DNA from: Metamycoplasma auris
Lineage (GTDB): Bacteria > Bacillota_I > Bacilli_A > Mycoplasmatales > Metamycoplasmataceae
DNA: 40,303 bases
Reading direction: 5' to 3'
NCBI RefSeq assembly: GCF_003253435.1
Contig: NZ_QKUB01000006.1
Coordinates: 1-40,303, forward strand
Shown one piece after another: positions 20,505 through 31,207 of the stretch. The position numbers and the translations under genes are program-made. How positions within the stretch are numbered: the first letter of the stretch is position 1; the number at the start of each line of letters is the position of its first letter. The notes under the pieces were generated by a model. The model did not search any database, was not told the DNA's origin, and worked only from the letters and a program-made list of their open reading frames with translations.

Positions 20505-21347
20505 ATGCTTGTAAATGCTAAAGAAATAATCAAAAGTGCCTATAAAAATAAGCAAGTTATTTTTCATATCAACATCAATAATCTTGAATGAACTAAACAA
20601 ACACTACTCGCAGCAAATATAGAAAAAAAACCAATCATTTTAGGAGTTAGTCCATCTGCTGCTAAATATTTTGGAGGTTATAGTGTTTGCTATAGTATTG
20701 TTAAAAGCTTAATTAAGGAATTAAGAATAAAAATTCCTGTTTGTTTGCATTTAGACCATGGCTCTTATGATGATTGCATTAAGGCGATTAAGGCAAAGTT
20801 TAATTCAATAATGTTTGATGGAAGTAGATTACCATTTGAAAAAAATCTTGAAATATCTAAAAAACTAATTGAAATATGTAAGAAAAAAAATATTTCAATT
20901 GAATGTGAAATTGGAAGGATTGGTGGCAATGAAGATGGAATTGTCAGCGACGTTTCTTATACAAAATTAAATGAAGCAAAAGCATTTAAAGAAATTGGTA
21001 TTGATATGTTAGCAGTTGGAATTGGAAACATTCATGGTGAATACCCAAAAGATTGAAAAGGATTGAATTTTTCATTGCTAAGTCAATTGAATGATGAATT
21101 AAAAATGCCATTAGTACTACATGGTGGTTCAGGAATTAGTGATGACGATTTAAAAAAATGTATCAATCTTGGTATATCAAAAATCAATATCAATACTGAA
21201 CTTCAAATTGCAAATGCCAAGGCCATTGAAAAATTTGTTAAAAATAACAATATAATGGATAACAAAAACTATAATCCAAGAAACTTATATAAATTATCTA
21301 ATGAAGCAATTTATCATAAAGTAAGAGAAATATTAACCAAATTCTAA
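20505..21347 (+). CDS. fba: class II fructose-bisphosphate aldolase
   Basis: A 280-residue zinc-dependent aldolase that cleaves fructose-1,6-bisphosphate to two triose phosphates. Seen motifs: HININNLEWTKQTLLAA near the start, VCLHLDHGSYDDCIKAI (zinc His and catalytic Asp), SIECEIGRIGG (zinc region), AVGIGNIHGEYP (zinc His) and LVLHGGSGI (zinc His and phosphate loop), then SKININTEL. Length is typical of the family. There is no clear ribosome site; TATAAA at 20497-20502 sits just before the ATG, so the mRNA leader may be very short. It is followed 11 bases later by the nuclease gene. Confidence 0.92.
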
Positions 21348-21358
21348 AGGTGTATTAT

Positions 21359-22114
21359 ATGAAAAAAGGAATAAGAAAATTTTTAATTTTAAGTCCGGTA
21401 GTTGCTATTTTACCAACTGCGCTTATTTCATTAAAATGTGAATCAAAGAAGATATCAACATCTAATAGCAATACTAATGCTAATAATAGTGGCACAAATA
21501 TCAAAGATAATTTATATGAAAGTTCATCAAAAGTAATAATTGTTGATGGCAAAGAATATCAATTTTCTGATGAATTTGAACATAATAAAGCAACTGAAGT
21601 AATAGCTATTCGTTTTAAAGATGGTGATACTGTCGATTTTAAAAACCCTAAAAGCAATAAAAAAGCAGTAGCAATAAGATTTTCTGGTATTGATACACCT
21701 GAGAAAACAGAAAAAATAGCAGACGGAATGAGAATTAAGACATCTGGACTTAAATTTAAATATGCTAATTTAGCTTCTAAACATACAAAAGAAAAACTAG
21801 GAGAAGCTAAAAAGATTTGAATCATTCCCCAAAGAACAAAAAAATCTAAGAAAGACACAACTATAGGTCTTACAGATCGTTATAATCGAATTATTGGAAT
21901 TGTAGTATATCTTACACAAGATAATAAAATAATTTGCCTAAATAAAGAACTAGTTGAATTTGGACTTGCGAGAGTGCAATATATTTCCTTGGATAAAAAC
22001 TCAATGTACTATACTGAAAATCAGGATTATTATAATCTAATTAAGGAAGCTGAAAGAAAAGCTCGTAAGGAAGAAAAAGGGTTTTGAAAAGAAGATATTG
22101 AAGAAATCTTTTAG
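21359..22114 (+). CDS. thermonuclease (SNase)-family lipoprotein
   Basis: A 251-residue exported nuclease. The signal peptide MKKGIRKFLILSPVVAILPT leads to a candidate lipid-anchored Cys27 (ISLKC), with Lys rather than a small residue at -1. A Ser/Asn/Thr linker follows. The SNase fold has FKDGDTV, AIRFSGIDTPE (calcium Asp and the catalytic Arg/Glu region), LTDRYNRIIGIV (the second catalytic Arg) and ELVEFGLARVQY. Such enzymes digest host DNA and RNA at the cell surface, feeding nucleotide precursors to nucleoside importers like the one at 9783-15856. The ATG has AAAGG 8 bases upstream; a GTG nine bases earlier is in frame but too close to that box. Confidence 0.85.
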
Positions 22115-22296
22115 AAGGAAAGAACCAATTTATTTTAATAATCTTAAAATCCTAGATAATGAACTTTAATTTAATAATTAAATGTTATTATACTTTTGTT
22201 CTCTATTTATAACTTATAAATTTTATTTATTTGCTTATTTTTAAATAAGTAGAATTTATTTTATATAATTATTTTATATTTTTTTAACCTAATGTT

Positions 22297-22390
22297 GGGT
22301 AAGTACTCAAGTGGTCGAAGAGGCGGTCCTGCTAAGACTGTAGGGGTGTGTAAAGCACCCGCGGAGGTTCAAATCCTCTCTTACCCGCCA
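22297..22390 (+). tRNA. tRNA-Ser (anticodon GCU)
   Basis: A 94-base class II tRNA with encoded CCA. The acceptor GGGTAAG pairs with CTTACCC, the anticodon loop CTGCTAA gives GCU, there is a long variable arm (GGGGTGTGTAAAGCACCC) and the T-loop is TTCAAAT. Decodes AGC/AGU. A TATAAT at 22264-22269, about 28 bases upstream, is a good -10 candidate. The rest of 22115-22296 holds no gene that I can see. Confidence 0.95.
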
Positions 22391-22433
22391 TTTTTTTTTA
22401 TACATTTTTTTGCTTGAAAGCACAAAAAAAGGC

Positions 22434-22470
22434 ATTAAAAAACTTCCCGCTGAAGTTGGGAAGATTTTTA
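22434..22470 (-). terminator. terminator between tRNA-Ser and argS (bidirectional)
   Basis: CTTCCC (22443-22448) pairs with GGGAAG (22458-22463), flanked by A-rich and T-rich arms. It has a T run on either strand and lies 7 bases past the argS stop, so it serves argS and possibly the tRNA. Confidence 0.7.
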
Positions 22471-22476
22471 ATTTTT

Positions 22477-24102
22477 TTACATTTTGTTAGGAATATCTAG
22501 ATCCATTAATTTCATTGCATCAGCTAGAACTATTTTTACTGCCTTAATTAAAGCGACATAACTTTTTTCATTTTCTGAACCTGTTACTTTAATATTTGAA
22601 TAGAATGAATTTAGAGTTCCTGCTAATTTTAGTAGGTATGGAGGAAGTAAGTTAACTTTGTAACTTTTTGCCATTGTTGCTATTAAATCTGGATATTCTT
22701 TTAATTCAGCAATTAATTTTTGTGAAAATTGATCGCTAAATTCAGTTGCTTGAGGATCTACATAATTAAATTTTTCTAGTAGTTGTACACAACGTGCATG
22801 TGCATACTTGATAATGTATAGTGAATTAGATTCATCTGTTCCAGTTACTTTTTTGATATCAAAATCAATTCTTGAATTGTATGATCTTTCAATTAAGAAA
22901 TATCTAATTGCATCCTTTCCAACTTCATCCATCAATTCACGCATCGTTAGTGATGTTCCAAGACGTTTAGACATTTTAATTTCTTTTCCGTCTTTCATAA
23001 TTCTAATTAGTTGGAATAAAAGAACTTCCATTTGTTCTCTACGGTAACCTAGGTCTTCAAAAGCAAACTTAACACGCTCAACATACCCTGAGTGATCTCC
23101 ACCTCAAACATCAATGATGATACCCTTTTCAGGATCGTTTAACGCTTTAAATTTACGTTCATGGTATGCAATATCTGCACACATATATGTTGATTCACCA
23201 TTGCTTTTAATAATAACTCTATCTTTATCATCTCTGCCACCTTGAGTTGTAGCTAATCAAGTAGCACCATCTTTTTCATATGTAGTTTTTAATCTACGTA
23301 TTGCAGGTCAAATTAAATCATTTTCGTATTGTTCTTTTTCTGATGCATAAATATCAAATCAAACACCAAATCTTTTTAAATCTTTTTTAATGTTTTCTAA
23401 TGCATATTCTTTACCAAAATCTCTGAAAATAGATTCAATTTCAGCAGTATACTCCACACCTTTATATTTATCACCTATTTTGTCATAAAATGCTTTAGCA
23501 AATTGAACAATATCTCCACCACGATAAGCACTTTCTGGAAGAGGATAATCTGGATTAAAAATTTGTTGGTATCTTGAATAAACTGAGATTGCTAATTTAT
23601 TCATTTGGTTTCCATAGTCGTTTATGTAATATTCTCTAACTACATTATGACCTGCTTTTTCTAAAATGTTACATAGAGTAGCACCAATTGCTGCATTCCG
23701 CGCATGGCCGATATGTAAATATCCAGTAGGGTTAGCTGAAACGAATTCAACATTTATTTTTCCTTTCCCTTCTTTTGTACCATTTCCGTATTCAGCACCT
23801 AACTTATTAATTAAATTAACAGTCGAAGCAAAAGTTTCATTTGTGATTCAAAAGTTTATAAAACCAGGTTGGGCAATCTTAATTTCACTAATTTGTTTAT
23901 ATTTGTTTAGATCAATATTTTTAACAATATCCTGTGCAATTTCAATCGCTTTTTTTCCTAGTTCTTTTTGTAATGTCAATGCAAGATTAGTTGAATAATC
24001 ACCATAATTTTTTGCTTCTGTTAATATTATTTCTTTATTTATTTTTAGTTTATCTAAAGATTCTTTTAAAGAATCAATAATGATTTCTTTTACCATTTTC
24101 AT
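22477..24102 (-). CDS. argS: arginyl-tRNA synthetase
   Basis: A 541-residue class I synthetase that charges tRNA-Arg. The N-terminal domain (IDSLKESLDKLKINKE, TEAKNYGDYSTNLAL) is the ArgRS-specific Add-1 domain. The HIGH motif appears as SANPTGYLHIGHARN and is followed by EYYINDYGNQMNKLA. The second signature is KMSKRLGTSLTM near residue 365. The C-terminal helical domain ends SDAMKLMDLDIP-like (LADAMKLMDLDIPNKM). The first ATG (24102) is chosen; a second in-frame ATG is at 24096, and there is no ribosome site. The gene diverges from cysS across about 50 bases. Confidence 0.95.
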
Positions 24103-24109
24103 AAACTAA

Positions 24110-24155
24110 ATTATATATGAAATATATGTCAAAAGAACTATATTTAATATATAAT
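24110..24155. promoter_or_regulatory. divergent argS/cysS promoters, apparently leaderless
   Basis: On the minus strand TATAAT lies at 24115-24110, so transcription would start about at the argS ATG (24102); TTGACA occurs at 24132-24127 but is only 11 bases from that box. On the plus strand TATAAT at 24150-24155 overlaps the first cysS ATG, and a second in-frame ATG at 24163 falls where transcription would start. Neither gene has a ribosome site. Confidence 0.4.
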
Positions 24156-25374
24156 GAATGACATGAAAAAATACTACTTATGTGGTCCTACAGTATACAA
24201 TTATCCGCATATTGGAAATCTACGACCAACTGTTACTTTTGATATCATAATAAGAGCAAAAAGATACTTAAAGGATGAGATTTTTTATTTAAATAACATT
24301 ACTGATATTGATGACAAAATCATTAAAAAAGCAAAGCAAGAAAATAAAACTGAAGCTGAAATTAGTAAGAAATACGAAGATTATTATTTGTCGCTATTTG
24401 ATACATTTAATTTAGAGAAGCCTAATAAAATAGTTAGAGTCACTGACTCATTAGAGGACATATATCAATATATAAAAAAAATGCTTGATAATGGAGCAGC
24501 ATATCAAGTCGGAGGCAATGTCTTTTTTGATGTCAAAAAATTTAGTAATATCTATGGAAATATCAGTCATCAAAAAATTGAAAATTTAGTTGCTGAAGAA
24601 GATTCTTCATTAGATTTAAAAAAGAAAAATTTAGTGGATTTTACGCTTTGAAAAGATACAAATGAAGGAATTAAGTTTAGCAGTCCTTTTGGAATGGGGC
24701 GTCCTGGTTGACATACAGAATGTAGTTGTTTTATAGCTAAATATTTTGATGGTGAAAGCATTGATTTACATGGAGGAGGAATTGATTTAATTTTTCCTCA
24801 TCATGAAAATGAAAATATTCAACATTATGCAATTTATAGTAAACCTATAGCAAAAAATTGAATGCATTTTGGCACTCTAAATTATAAAAATCAAAAAATG
24901 TCTAAATCAATTGGCAACATTATTTTTCCTCATGATTTTTTAAAGTCTTATGATGTTGATACATACAAACTTTTAATTCTAACAACTAACTATACAAAAC
25001 CAATCAATCTTACTGATGAACTACTTCAATCAATTCAATCAATTATCAATAAATTTCAATTAATTTCCAATAAATACCAATTAAGGGAAAATAATTATCA
25101 ATCAGATAAAAAGAAGATTGAAGAAGTAATTTCATATGTTTCTAATCTTAATTTTGCATTAGCATATAAAGAAATTATGAAACTTTCAAAAAATGAAAAT
25201 GAGACTCAAACTTTCTTAGAAATAATGTCTATTTTAGGTTTTATATTTCCTAATAAAAAACTAAGTGAAAATGATAAGAAAATCTTTTATGATTGACAGA
25301 GATTACTTAAAAATAAAGACTATGAAAAAGCTGATTTATTAAGAGATATTTTGAAAGAAAAGAAATTAATTTAA
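24154..25374 (+). CDS. cysS: cysteinyl-tRNA synthetase, short form
   Basis: A 406-residue class I synthetase charging tRNA-Cys. It begins almost directly at the catalytic fold: YYLCGPTVYNYPHIGNLRP contains the first zinc Cys and the HIGH motif. FSSPFGMGRPGWHTECS supplies a further zinc ligand, HGGGIDLIFPHHENE follows, and the KMSKS motif occurs in YKNQKMSKSIGNI. The C-terminal helical domain is short, so the protein is well below the 450-470 residues usual for bacteria. The start is ambiguous: ATG 24154 or ATG 24163 (MKKYYLCG), the latter favoured if the TATAAT over 24150-24155 is the -10 box. Seven bases separate its stop from rlmB. Confidence 0.92.
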
Positions 25375-25381
25375 TTACATT

Positions 25382-26074
25382 ATGAAGAATTATATTTATG
25401 GAAAAAATTCAGTTTTAGAAGCGCTTAAGGAAGATTATCCAATTAAAAAGCTATATCTTATGTCAAATCTCAAAAATAGGGAAATAAAATTTCCTTATAT
25501 ATCTTATTTATCTAAGAATGAATTAGATAAAATAGTGAGTGGTAATCACCAAGGATATATTGCTGAAATTGAACCTTTTAGATATGATGATATTGGAATT
25601 ATCAAAAAAAATAATCCACAGGTTGTCTTAATTCTTGATCACATTCAAGATCCACAAAATTTTGGTTCAATATTGCGTAGCTGTAGTGTTTTTGGAGTTC
25701 AATATGTAATTATTCCAAAAGATCGGAGTGTTGATGTTACTCCAGTTGTACTAAAAACTTCATCAGGTGGATTTAAAAATATAAAAATAATTAAGACAAA
25801 CAGCTTATTTGAAGCAATTGAATATCTTAAAAAAAATGGTTTTTGAATATATGGCAGTGCTTTGAATAAGGAAGCTAAAAAGCTTTCAGAGATATCTTTT
25901 AGTTTTCCAGTTGGACTAATTGTTGGTAATGAAGGAAGAGGCGTTTCTAAAACGCTATTAAAAGCTGCAGATGAAATAGTTTATATTGAACAATCAAAAA
26001 ATGCAGTGCAATCCCTAAATGTTTCGAATGCCACTGCAATTTTTCTATACGAATTTTTTAAACAATTAAAATAA
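25382..26074 (+). CDS. rlmB: SpoU/TrmH-family 23S rRNA 2'-O-methyltransferase (RlmB-like)
   Basis: A 230-residue SAM-dependent RNA methyltransferase with the SPOUT trefoil knot. The N-terminal substrate-binding domain starts YIYGKNSVLEAL. The three SpoU motifs follow: LDHIQDPQNFGSILRSC (motif 1, with the catalytic Asn/Arg), GLIVGNEGRGVSKTLL (motif 2) and QSLNVSNATAIFLYEF (motif 3). The best match is RlmB, which modifies a conserved guanosine of 23S rRNA; other TrmH paralogues cannot be ruled out. The cysS-rlmB neighbourhood is widespread in Firmicutes and mycoplasmas. The 3' end converges with the NERD gene, leaving 3 bases between the stops. Confidence 0.88.
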
Positions 26075-26077
26075 TAA

Positions 26078-26827
26078 TTAAAAGATTGGCAAATTTGCTT
26101 TTTCATCATTTTTTGAAATTATTTGTTGGAATCTTGCTTTATCCATAGGGTCATTTGTTCTTGCTATATTGATCATTTCAATAATTTTTCCTAATCTTTC
26201 TTCTTTTAGATTAGAATCATCAGTCAAATGAGATTCAAAGTTCTTTAATTCTTTATCAACATTATCTATTGATGCAACTACAAAGGGATTTTCAGGTAGT
26301 CCTTGCATTTCTATACTCTCTAAATTTAAAAGAATAATCAATGAGTAGATACTTGTTTTTCTTTTTATAATTTTTTTGAAGTGCCAAATATGCTTGTCAT
26401 TTTGAAAAAAAGGATTTATAACTTCTAAATTTTTAGATCAATCAATTAAAGAAACATTTCTTTCATTATAGCTACCAACTAATGAGCCATTGTATCTTTT
26501 AATTTCAACAATATAAATAGCTTTTGTTGTGATTAGAATTGAATCTATTTCAGTTAATTTATCATTATCATGTTTAAATAAGCCACCATCAATAAAAACA
26601 TAATTATTCTTTTTTGCTATATCTTTTAAATGTAATTTAGTGATGTCTTCAAATATTTTTCATTTTGGTTTGCGTTCAAATATATCTCTAGAATTAGAAT
26701 ACGAAGAAATAGATGATGTATGTTGCGATTTGGTCTTTGATGACTTAGATCCAAAAACAATTGCTATGATAATACCAATAGTAATGCCTAAACTAATTAA
26801 AATTAAAAGTACTATAACAATTTCCAT
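26078..26827 (-). CDS. membrane-anchored NERD-domain protein
   Basis: A 249-residue protein. An N-terminal hydrophobic helix (EIVIVLLILISLGITIGIII, residues 2-21) is followed by a Ser/Lys-rich linker and a NERD (nuclease-related) domain: YVFIDGGLFKHDNDKLTEID, then SILITTKAIYIVEIKRYNG. This contains the expected E-I-D...E-x-K acidic/lysine pattern of the endonuclease-like fold. The C-terminal part is helical and charged. NERD proteins are suspected to process nucleic acid, but activity is not established for this branch. No ribosome site is clear; the ATG at 26827 is the only start preceding the helix. Possible role in nucleic-acid uptake or turnover at the membrane is inference. Confidence 0.75.
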
Positions 26828-27308
26828 ATGTTTTTTTAGTTATCCACCGATCAAGAAACATTATTTTTAGTTTCTTATATATTTATATTTTAGTTTAATT
26901 TGAGATGAATATATAACAAATTTGAACTAAAAAATATCTAATCGTTAAACATTGAAAGTAAATTTGCAGAAACAATAAATATAGAATTCAATTGTTTTTT
27001 TTATTTGTATTAGAAGTCTATATCTAATTGTATTATCATAAATTTAAATACAAGAAATAAATAAGATAGTATATTCAATATGTAAATTAATAGGACATAT
27101 ATTTAAATAAATTAATTTTAAAATATGTAATTTAATATTTAACAACTAGGAGCTATTAGGTGTTGTGATAAGACTTTTTAATATCTAAATATTTTTACTA
27201 GAGTAAAACTGAATTAATTAATAAGTATAGTATTGGTAAATTTTTGCGCTGTACAATTTCTTACTAGAGTAAATTATTAGATTCATTTAAAATGAATTGT
27301 AAAATAAT
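26828..27308. other. non-coding stretch with a repeated near-palindrome
   Basis: About 480 bases without a credible gene on either strand. TTACTAGAGTAAA occurs twice, at 27195-27207 and 27261-27273, exactly 66 bases apart. Each is a near-palindrome (TTAC...GTAA). TACAAT at 27253-27258 could be a plus-strand -10 box ahead of the hairpin at 27309. This could be operator sites or the start of a small RNA; I recognise neither. Confidence 0.3.
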
Positions 27309-27339
27309 GACCATAGCTTAATGCTATGGTCTACTTTTT
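27309..27339. terminator. strong hairpin past the ftsH stop, T run on the plus strand
   Basis: A perfect 9-bp stem, GACCATAGC (27309-27317) with GCTATGGTC (27323-27331). It lies 57 bases beyond the minus-strand ftsH stop, but the better T run (TACTTTTT) is on the plus strand. It may end both ftsH and an unrecognised plus-strand transcript. Confidence 0.6.
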
Positions 27340-27387
27340 ATATATTTTGATTACTTATTTGTTTAAATAAAATGTATTGGACTCATA

Positions 27388-29625
27388 CTAATTTGAATTA
27401 TTTGATTCTTCATTAGCTTTGTTTTTATCATCATTATTTAGATCATCTTCTTTATTTTCTGAAAATTCTTTTAATTTAGCATCTAAATCGTCTTTATATT
27501 TATCATCCTCAATTAGCTTTTTACCTGAGATCTCATTGAATAGAGTATTAAAATCTGCTTCTGAGTATTCTTCTTTTAATATTTCTTTTGTGTTAGTCAT
27601 TTCCTCAGGTAATTTCATATGAGTAGCTATATATTCAATTTCTTCAGCAACAATTGTTTCTTTAATAATTAATGCATCTTTAATTAATTCAAGTAATTCA
27701 CGATTTTGTGAAATTATTTCGTGTGCTTGTTTTTCAGCGGTTAAAATAATTTTTCTAATTTCTTCGTCAATTTCTTGACCTACTTTTGATGAGAATGAAG
27801 CATTCTTCATATAATCTCTACCTAAAAATGGATTTGATGCATCTTCTTCATACTTAATCGGACCTAAATCAGATAAACCTCATTCAGTAACCATTTTACG
27901 AGCAATATTAGTTGCCTTAGCAATGTCATCACTAGCGCCTGTTGAAACATTATCTTTACCATAAATAATTGCCTCAGCAACACGTCCACCCATAAATGAA
28001 GTAATAATGGCAATTAATTCAGATTTAGAGTGGTTGTACTTTTCTTCTTCAGGCATCATTAGATTATATCCTCCAGCTTGACCTCTTGGAATAATTGTAA
28101 TCTTTTGAACCTTATTTCCACCCTTTAATTTAATTCCAACAACTGCGTGTCCTGCTTCATGATAAGCGACAGCAATATTTTCTTTTTCAGATATTGTTCT
28201 TGATTTCTTAGCAGGACCAGCCATAACACGATCGATTGCTTCATCAATTTGATCAAGTGTTATAAATTTCGAACGTTCTCTAACACTTAAAAGAGAGGCT
28301 TCGTTAATTACGTTTTCAAGTTGTGCTCCTGAAAATCCAGGAGTTCTTCTTGCAACTTGAAAGAAGTTAATCTTTGGATCGATTTGTTTACCTTTTGAGT
28401 GCAATTTTAGTATTGCTTCTCTTTCTTTTACATCAGGAAGTCCAACTGTAATTACCCGATCGAAACGACCTGGTCTTAATAGTGCTGGGTCTAGAACATC
28501 AGTTCTATTTGTTGCAGCCATAATTAGAATTCCACTATTTTCTTTAATTCCATCCATTTCAACTAGTAATTGGTTTAGAGTTTGTTCTCTTTCATCATTA
28601 CCACCACCAATACCAGCACCACGCGATCTTCCAACGGCATCTAATTCATCAATGAAAATAATTGCTGGCGATTCTTTTCTAGCATTTTCAAACATATCTC
28701 TTACACGTTTTGCCCCAAGACCAACAAACATTTCAACAAAGTTTGAAGCTGAAATGAAGAAAAATGGAACATTTGCTTCCCCTGCTGTTGCTTTGGCAAG
28801 TAAGGTTTTTCCAGTCCCTGGAGGGCCTCCTAATAAAATACCTTTAGGAATTCTTGCTCCAGCAGCAGCATATTTTTTAGGATTCTTTAAGTAGTCAACT
28901 AACTCAAAAACTTCTTCTTTTACTTCTTCATTTCCAGCAATATCAGAAAATTTTTTGTCTGAATATACTCTTTGTGCCAAGGATTTATTGCCAAATCCAG
29001 CAATATCTCCACCAAAACCACGCATTGACATTGATTTTATACTAAAGATAATAGCAATAATTATTACTCCAATAAAAATTACATTTAAGGCTGGGCTTAT
29101 ATATCTTGCAAAAATCCCAGGTGTTGGAGCTGGTGCTGATACAACAACTCCCTTAGCATTATTAGAACCTTTAATTAAATATTCCAATGCTTCATTATAG
29201 GTTGAAAGTTTTGTAACTCCATTAGTTAAAGTACTGTTAACTAAATTTATAACACTATCTGGAAGTGTTCGATAGAGATTACCACTTAGATGTGTAGTAA
29301 ATGAGTAAGAATTAAATGGATATGCGTTATTGCCGATAAGAGTTCCAATTTTTGAAGCATCGCCGTTAATTGTTACTTCAACAACATCCTTATAAGGATT
29401 TTCAACTCATCTTGAAATATAAATATTTGAATCTTTAGCAGTTTCCTTTATAGCTTTCCAAAGGAAATCTGGATTCTGGTATTTAATTGATGCAGCTTTT
29501 ATTTGTTCGATTGCAATCAACACTAAGATAATTAGTGCAACAATACCAATGAAAATTCCAACAATGCCAAATAATCCAATTTTTCTTTTTTTTCTTGGAG
29601 GAGTTGGCCGATTATCTTTTTCCAT
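27388..29625 (-). CDS. ftsH: ATP-dependent zinc metalloprotease FtsH
   Basis: A 745-residue membrane AAA+ protease that degrades misfolded membrane and cytosolic proteins. Membrane helix 1 lies at about residues 18-43 (LFGIVGIFIGIVALIILVLI). An external domain of about 130 residues follows, then helix 2 at about 181-196. The AAA module has Walker A GGPPGTGKT (266-274), Walker B IIFIDELDAVG and the arginine-finger region LLRPGRFDR. The zinc site HEAGH is at 489-493. The C-terminus is Asp/Asn/Glu-rich. AAAGGAGG lies about 14 bases before the ATG. It ends a minus-strand cluster with pth and tilS, a gene order common in Gram-positive bacteria. Confidence 0.96.
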
Positions 29626-29698
29626 AGTTATTTAATTTGCCTCCTTTTTAATTAAATTTTATTATTTTAATAGAATATTAAAAATTATAAAATAAAAG

Positions 29699-30652
29699 TT
29701 AACTTTTAGATTTTTTAATGATTTTTAGACATTTATCAACCTTTATTACTTCATTATTATCATTTATAATGAAGGATTTGTAATTTTTTTGAGACAATAA
29801 AAAACTCTTAAATGCTTCTATTTTATTGGTGGATAACTTTAGATGATCAATGTTTTGGTGAAGATAAATAAAAAGAATTTCATTTATTTGTTTGTCATTA
29901 AAATCTAATTTTTTATAGTTGTAGTTTGAGTTTTTAAAAGCAAGATATTTAGTCTCAACTTCTTTGTTATTTTTGCTTAATTTAGCATTAATTTCTTTTA
30001 TTTTTTCAATAAAATATTCTTTGGTTTCCTTTGTGTATTCTTTTAATTGCAATCTTATTTTGTTTCTTGTGTAGATTGGAAGTTCATTGGTGTAATCAAT
30101 TGCAAAAGGAATCTTATTTTCTTTACAAAAATCAATGATCTCATTCTTATATCATAAATAAAGCATCGGCCTAAATATATTCATTTCATTCAATCTGTTA
30201 GTTTGTTTTATGCCATAGAAACTAGGATTTCTTTTTGATTGTTTTTGAAATAAATAAGTCTCAATTAGATCATCTTTTTGATGTGCTAATAGCAAACATG
30301 AAGCATTATATTTTTTATATAAATGAGCATAAAAAGTATATCTTTGCTCTCTTGCTATCTTTTGAAAATTTCCAGTATTTGGTTCATCTTCTTTTTTTAG
30401 AATAAGTAATTCGTATCTTATTTGATGCTTAATGCAAAAGTCTTCAACAATTTTTTGATCGATTGTTGAATTGTGACGATGATTATAGTTAACACAAGCA
30501 ACAATAATATTTTGATTTTTCATCAAATCAAGCATTCACATTGAATCTGGGCCACCACTTATACCTAAAATAAATGTTTGGTCTAAAGGAATATGATTTA
30601 GAATAAATTGTTTGAAGAATAACTTTTGTATATCTTCTATCTTGTTATTCAT
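29699..30652 (-). CDS. tilS: tRNA(Ile)-lysidine synthase
   Basis: A 317-residue N-type ATP pyrophosphatase that converts C34 of the CAU-anticodon tRNA-Ile to lysidine, so that it reads AUA and accepts isoleucine. This is essential in an AT-rich genome. The P-loop ILGISGGPDSM is at about 29-39. CVNYNHRHNS follows, then NFQKIAREQRYTFYAHL and LLLAHQKDDLIETYL, the conserved AH-x-x-DD block. The C-terminal part is Lys/Asn-rich and shorter than in Bacillus TilS, as usual in mycoplasmas. Its first 8 bases overlap the end of pth, so the two are translationally coupled. Confidence 0.92.
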
Positions 30653-31202
30653 AATTTTTCTTTGAAAAATGATTCATAACGTATCTTATATCGTTATAAA
30701 TAAAAGAAATTAAAGCTTCTGCTGAATAATCAATAACTTTTTCAATAATTTTGAAATCTTCAAAACTAAATTTACCAAGCACATAATCAATGATATTGGA
30801 ATCTCGACCAATTCCTATCTTTAAGCGTTTAATTTCTTCAGTATTTAAATGTGAGATGATACTACTCATTCCTTTGTGCCCGCCAGACGAACCCTTTTGG
30901 CGGATGTTTACTTTTCCTAATTGTGTATCTAAATCATCATAAACAATGATGATGTCATCAATCAAAATATCATAGTAATTAGCAATAGCACGGACAAATT
31001 CACCACTATTATTCATATAAGTTAAAGGTTTAGCTAAAATAAATTCATTATTTTTAAAGAACACGCCATTGAATTTTTTTTCTCTAAGAGGAGCTTGTAA
31101 TTTCTTTGCTAATTGATCAATCACCATGAATCCGACATTGTGTCTTGTTTTTTCATATTCTTCACCAGGATTACCTAGTCCTACAATCAATTTAAGTTTC
31201 AT
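30645..31202 (-). CDS. pth: peptidyl-tRNA hydrolase
   Basis: A 185-residue enzyme that frees tRNA from peptidyl-tRNA dropped by ribosomes. Motifs: VGLGNPGEEYEKTRHNVGF with Asn11 and the catalytic His21, LAKPLTYMNNSGEF (substrate Asn), IIVYDDLDTQLGKV (Asp that orients the His) and GSSGGHKGMSSII. Length is typical. AAGGAG lies upstream of the ATG within the end of recD2. Only 5 bases separate it from recD2, and it overlaps tilS, so all belong to one minus-strand transcript. Confidence 0.96.
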   Translation of the reverse strand: MKLKLIVGLGNPGEEYEKTRHNVGFMVIDQLAKKLQAPLREKKFNGVFFKNNEFILAKPLTYMNNSGEFVRAIANYYDILIDDIIIVYDDLDTQLGKVNIRQKGSSGGHKGMSSIISHLNTEEIKRLKIGIGRDSNIIDYVLGKFSFEDFKIIEKVIDYSAEALISFIYNDIRYVMNHFSKKNYE

Positions 31203-31207
31203 ATATT

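Noticed and set aside
20460..20505. rpoE and fba as one operon
   Set aside because: A hairpin with T-rich tail overlaps the rpoE stop and a TATAAA lies right before fba, so separate transcription is more likely, although the AT-rich stem is weak.
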